Source of the DNA: Paulinella micropora
Taxonomy: Eukaryota; Cercozoa; Imbricatea; Euglyphida
Length of the DNA: 64,000 nt
Direction: 5' to 3'
Assembly: GCA_009731375.1 (NCBI GenBank)
Contig: BJOX01000032.1
Location: forward strand, 679,279 to 743,278
Shown in pieces: positions 62,256 through 64,000 of this stretch; positions within the stretch are counted from its first letter, which is position 1; the number at the start of each line of letters is the position of its first letter. The position numbers and the translations under genes were made by a program. The notes under the pieces were generated by a model, which worked only from the letters and a program-made list of their open reading frames with translations, did not search any database and was not told the origin of the DNA.

Positions 62256-63068
62256 CTATTCCTTCGATGTTGCCTGCTTACCTTTCTGGAAGATGTGCAG
62301 TGGGAAGGATTCACCGGTGATGAGAGGGCCCTTAAGACGTTTGAGAACGTTGGCGGGGAGTCGGCCTTTGTCTTTGTTGGTCTTATGAGGGCGCCACTCG
62401 ATGTGGCGATGGACGACTTGATCGTTGGTGGTGTCAAAGAGAAGTGGCTTCCAGGTAGCTAAAGGATTGCCCCAGCGCTGGATAGTGGTTTGGTCCTTCG
62501 TGTCTTCGTAGATAGGACGGAAGAGAGGGTTCTTGTCTGAGGTCGTACCGAGCTGGTGAACTACGAGGTCGTTTTCCTCGTTCTCTGGGTCCTCATCCAA
62601 AACGATGCCAAGTTTAACCTGATCGCGGTCGATGAATGCAACGACTTCGCCGGTTGTGTAGTTGACCGAGTCGTCATCGTAATCGTCTACTGCGACTGTG
62701 CTGAGCGGGGCGACGCCATCAGTGGGTGCAGTATACGGGGCGAGGTGTGAGCGGTCGATGCGTTTCAATACCTTGTTCGTCTTGAGGTGACGCAGCTTGA
62801 AGCAGTTGGAGCTGACCTGCTCAACGATGGTGTAGGGGCCGTCGAACTGGAGAACGGAAGAGGCCGGAATCCCTTGTTTGGAGGGCTTGGGGCGGTAGAC
62901 GGAAACTGTGTCGTCTACTTTCCATTCCTTGACAGCCTTGCGGCGGCCTTTGTTCTTTTGAGCGACGGACCGGGCGCGGGTAACGGTGGTGTACGCGCTG
63001 ACGTAAGCTGTGACGGCAGTGCGGGCGCTGTTCAGCAGGGCGATCTGTTCGGCCGACTGTATTGACAT
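62256..63068 (-). pseudogene. Element D integrase C-terminal (GPY/F) region
   Basis: 270 residues from MSIQSAEQIALLNSARTAV. They contain an Arg/Lys-rich linker (AQKNKGRRKAVKEWKVDD) and the GPY/F module (LQFDGPYTIVEQVSSNCFKL, RHLKTNKVLKRIDRSHLAPY) that ends most Ty3/gypsy integrases, then an acidic extension with VNYTTGEVVAFIDRDQVKLG. The last 60 residues are basic. It lies one frame away from the catalytic core, so a frameshift near 63070 separates them. Confidence 0.75.
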
Positions 63069-64000
63069 TCTCGGTGAGGCGTCAAGCGCAGCGCTGGAGG
63101 CGGCGGCGCGGAGCCCCCGGCATGGAAAATCTCCGGCGAATTGAAAAAGTCCAACGTGCAGCGGGGCTTGCGGGCGAGCATTCCTTCAAAGGCGGTGGTG
63201 CCGGTCGCTGTAGATACATATGTGTTCTGAGAGAAGGAGAGAGAAAGGATGATGCTGGGCCAGTTAGTCTTTAAAAAAGAATCTGCCTTGGGGAGAAACT
63301 GGATGGCCGCGCGGATGGCCTTATGGCGGCATTCGACGTAGCCGAGTTAATAATGCGAGTAGGGCGCGGTGGTGAGCCATTCGAGGCCGGCTACGCTGCA
63401 AAATCGTTTGGCTAACGTTCCAACGAAAGAACTATGGTAGTCGGAAAAGATGGATTCCGGAAAACCAAAAATGTAGGCCCACCGGTTGAGGATGAGTTCC
63501 ACTGTTTCTTCCGCGGACGTGGAGATGAACGGGATAAATTGGAGGAATCCCGAGAAAAGATCGACGATAGTCAGTATGTACTGAGGGGCGACGCCAGGGA
63601 TGCCGATGTGGACATGGTCGAGACCGATGCCCTGTCCTTGATGTGTCCACGTAAGCGATGAGTAGCGGCCGTGGTTGAGGGTCAGGCGGGCGTGGACCAG
63701 TTGGCAAAAGTGGCAGTCGCGGAGGGCGGCGAGGACATCAAGGTGCATGATATCCGTACCGTCTGTACATGTGCGGAACCAGACGTAGCGCTCCTTAATG
63801 AAAGGGACGAGCGTCGGCGCTTTGGCGTGGTTCTGCATGAGGTGGGCGTAGTTGATTAGAGGGCGGCGCAGCTCTTCTGGGACGTAAACCTTAACGGAAG
63901 ACTGATCGGGGTCAATGATGACAGCAATGCCCTTTCGGAGGGTCAGTTCGGCGGAGCCGGCGAAGACGGAAATGACGTCTTCAGTCCAGAGAGGGGCCGT
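63069..64000 (-). pseudogene. Element D integrase zinc finger and catalytic core
   Basis: The frame is open from the right edge. The HHCC zinc finger shows HLMQNH ... CHFCQL. The core has the first Asp in GLDHVHIG and the second in IFSDYHSSF. Then a TAA at 63347-63349 interrupts, followed in frame by YVECRHKAIRAAIQFLPK with the catalytic Glu and GTTAFEGMLARKPR, the usual Ty3 downstream motif. Integrase inserts the cDNA copy into host DNA. The stop makes this copy inactive unless suppressed. Confidence 0.8.

Larger units (their letters stand above)
62256..64000 (-). mobile_element. Element D: Ty3/gypsy integrase end, continues off the window
   Basis: Minus-strand Pol C-terminus of a different Ty3/gypsy family from A and B. 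The 5-prime portion lies beyond the right edge. Confidence 0.8.

Overview
The window reads as nuclear DNA of a single-celled eukaryote, or a protist genome carrying virus-derived DNA. Evidence is AATAAA/ATTAAA signals behind several genes, pyrimidine-rich splice-acceptor-like sites, an F-box protein, secreted BspA-like (DUF285) and Ser/Thr-Pro-rich surface proteins, three families of reverse-transcriptase elements, and long microsatellites. I cannot name the species. The assembly has 12 N gaps, and several genes are cut by gaps or single-base frame breaks that may be assembly errors.

Region 1 (about 1-34.9 kb) is very GC-rich, gene-dense and mostly intron-free, with genes on both strands. It holds large unrecognised proteins (1115-2467, 3507-5672, 25537-27075, 28497-29919), two secreted surface proteins (6068-8602, 17058-20306), two multi-pass membrane proteins (21035-23816, 30523-31560), a GT32-like sugar transferase (10892-11537), a macrodomain fusion (11794-13288), zinc-finger exons (13.2-15.05 kb), an FkbM-type methyltransferase (16137-16846), an F-box/LRR protein (31774-33264) and a short LRR protein (34377-34796). 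Surface proteins, glycosyltransferase and FkbM enzyme are what a cell-surface or host-interaction locus would carry. The mix is also common in accessory regions of giant viruses, but no viral hallmark gene is visible. An AT-rich island at 2.72-3.27 kb, with two divergent AAAATTGA boxes, stands out as foreign.

Region 2 (34.9-64 kb) is a retroelement and microsatellite graveyard of lower GC. Elements A (minus, 34.96-42.6 kb) and B (plus, 49.9-56.5 kb) are diverged members of one Ty3/gypsy-like family lying head to head. Both encode Gag, protease, RT and (A only) RNase H, and neither has an integrase. Between them are about 5.5 kb of microsatellites and one stranded exon with a NUMOD1-like motif. 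Element C (minus, 56.54-60.87 kb) is DIRS-like and truncated. Element D (minus, 62.26 kb to the right edge) is another Ty3/gypsy element showing integrase.

The most notable signals are an in-frame UGA at the gag/pol boundary conserved in A and B in a UGA-CUR-G readthrough-like context, and present again in C; UGA codons replacing conserved tryptophans; the AT-rich island with giant-virus-type promoter boxes; the macrodomain fusion; and a gene split by one amber codon at 27651-28151.
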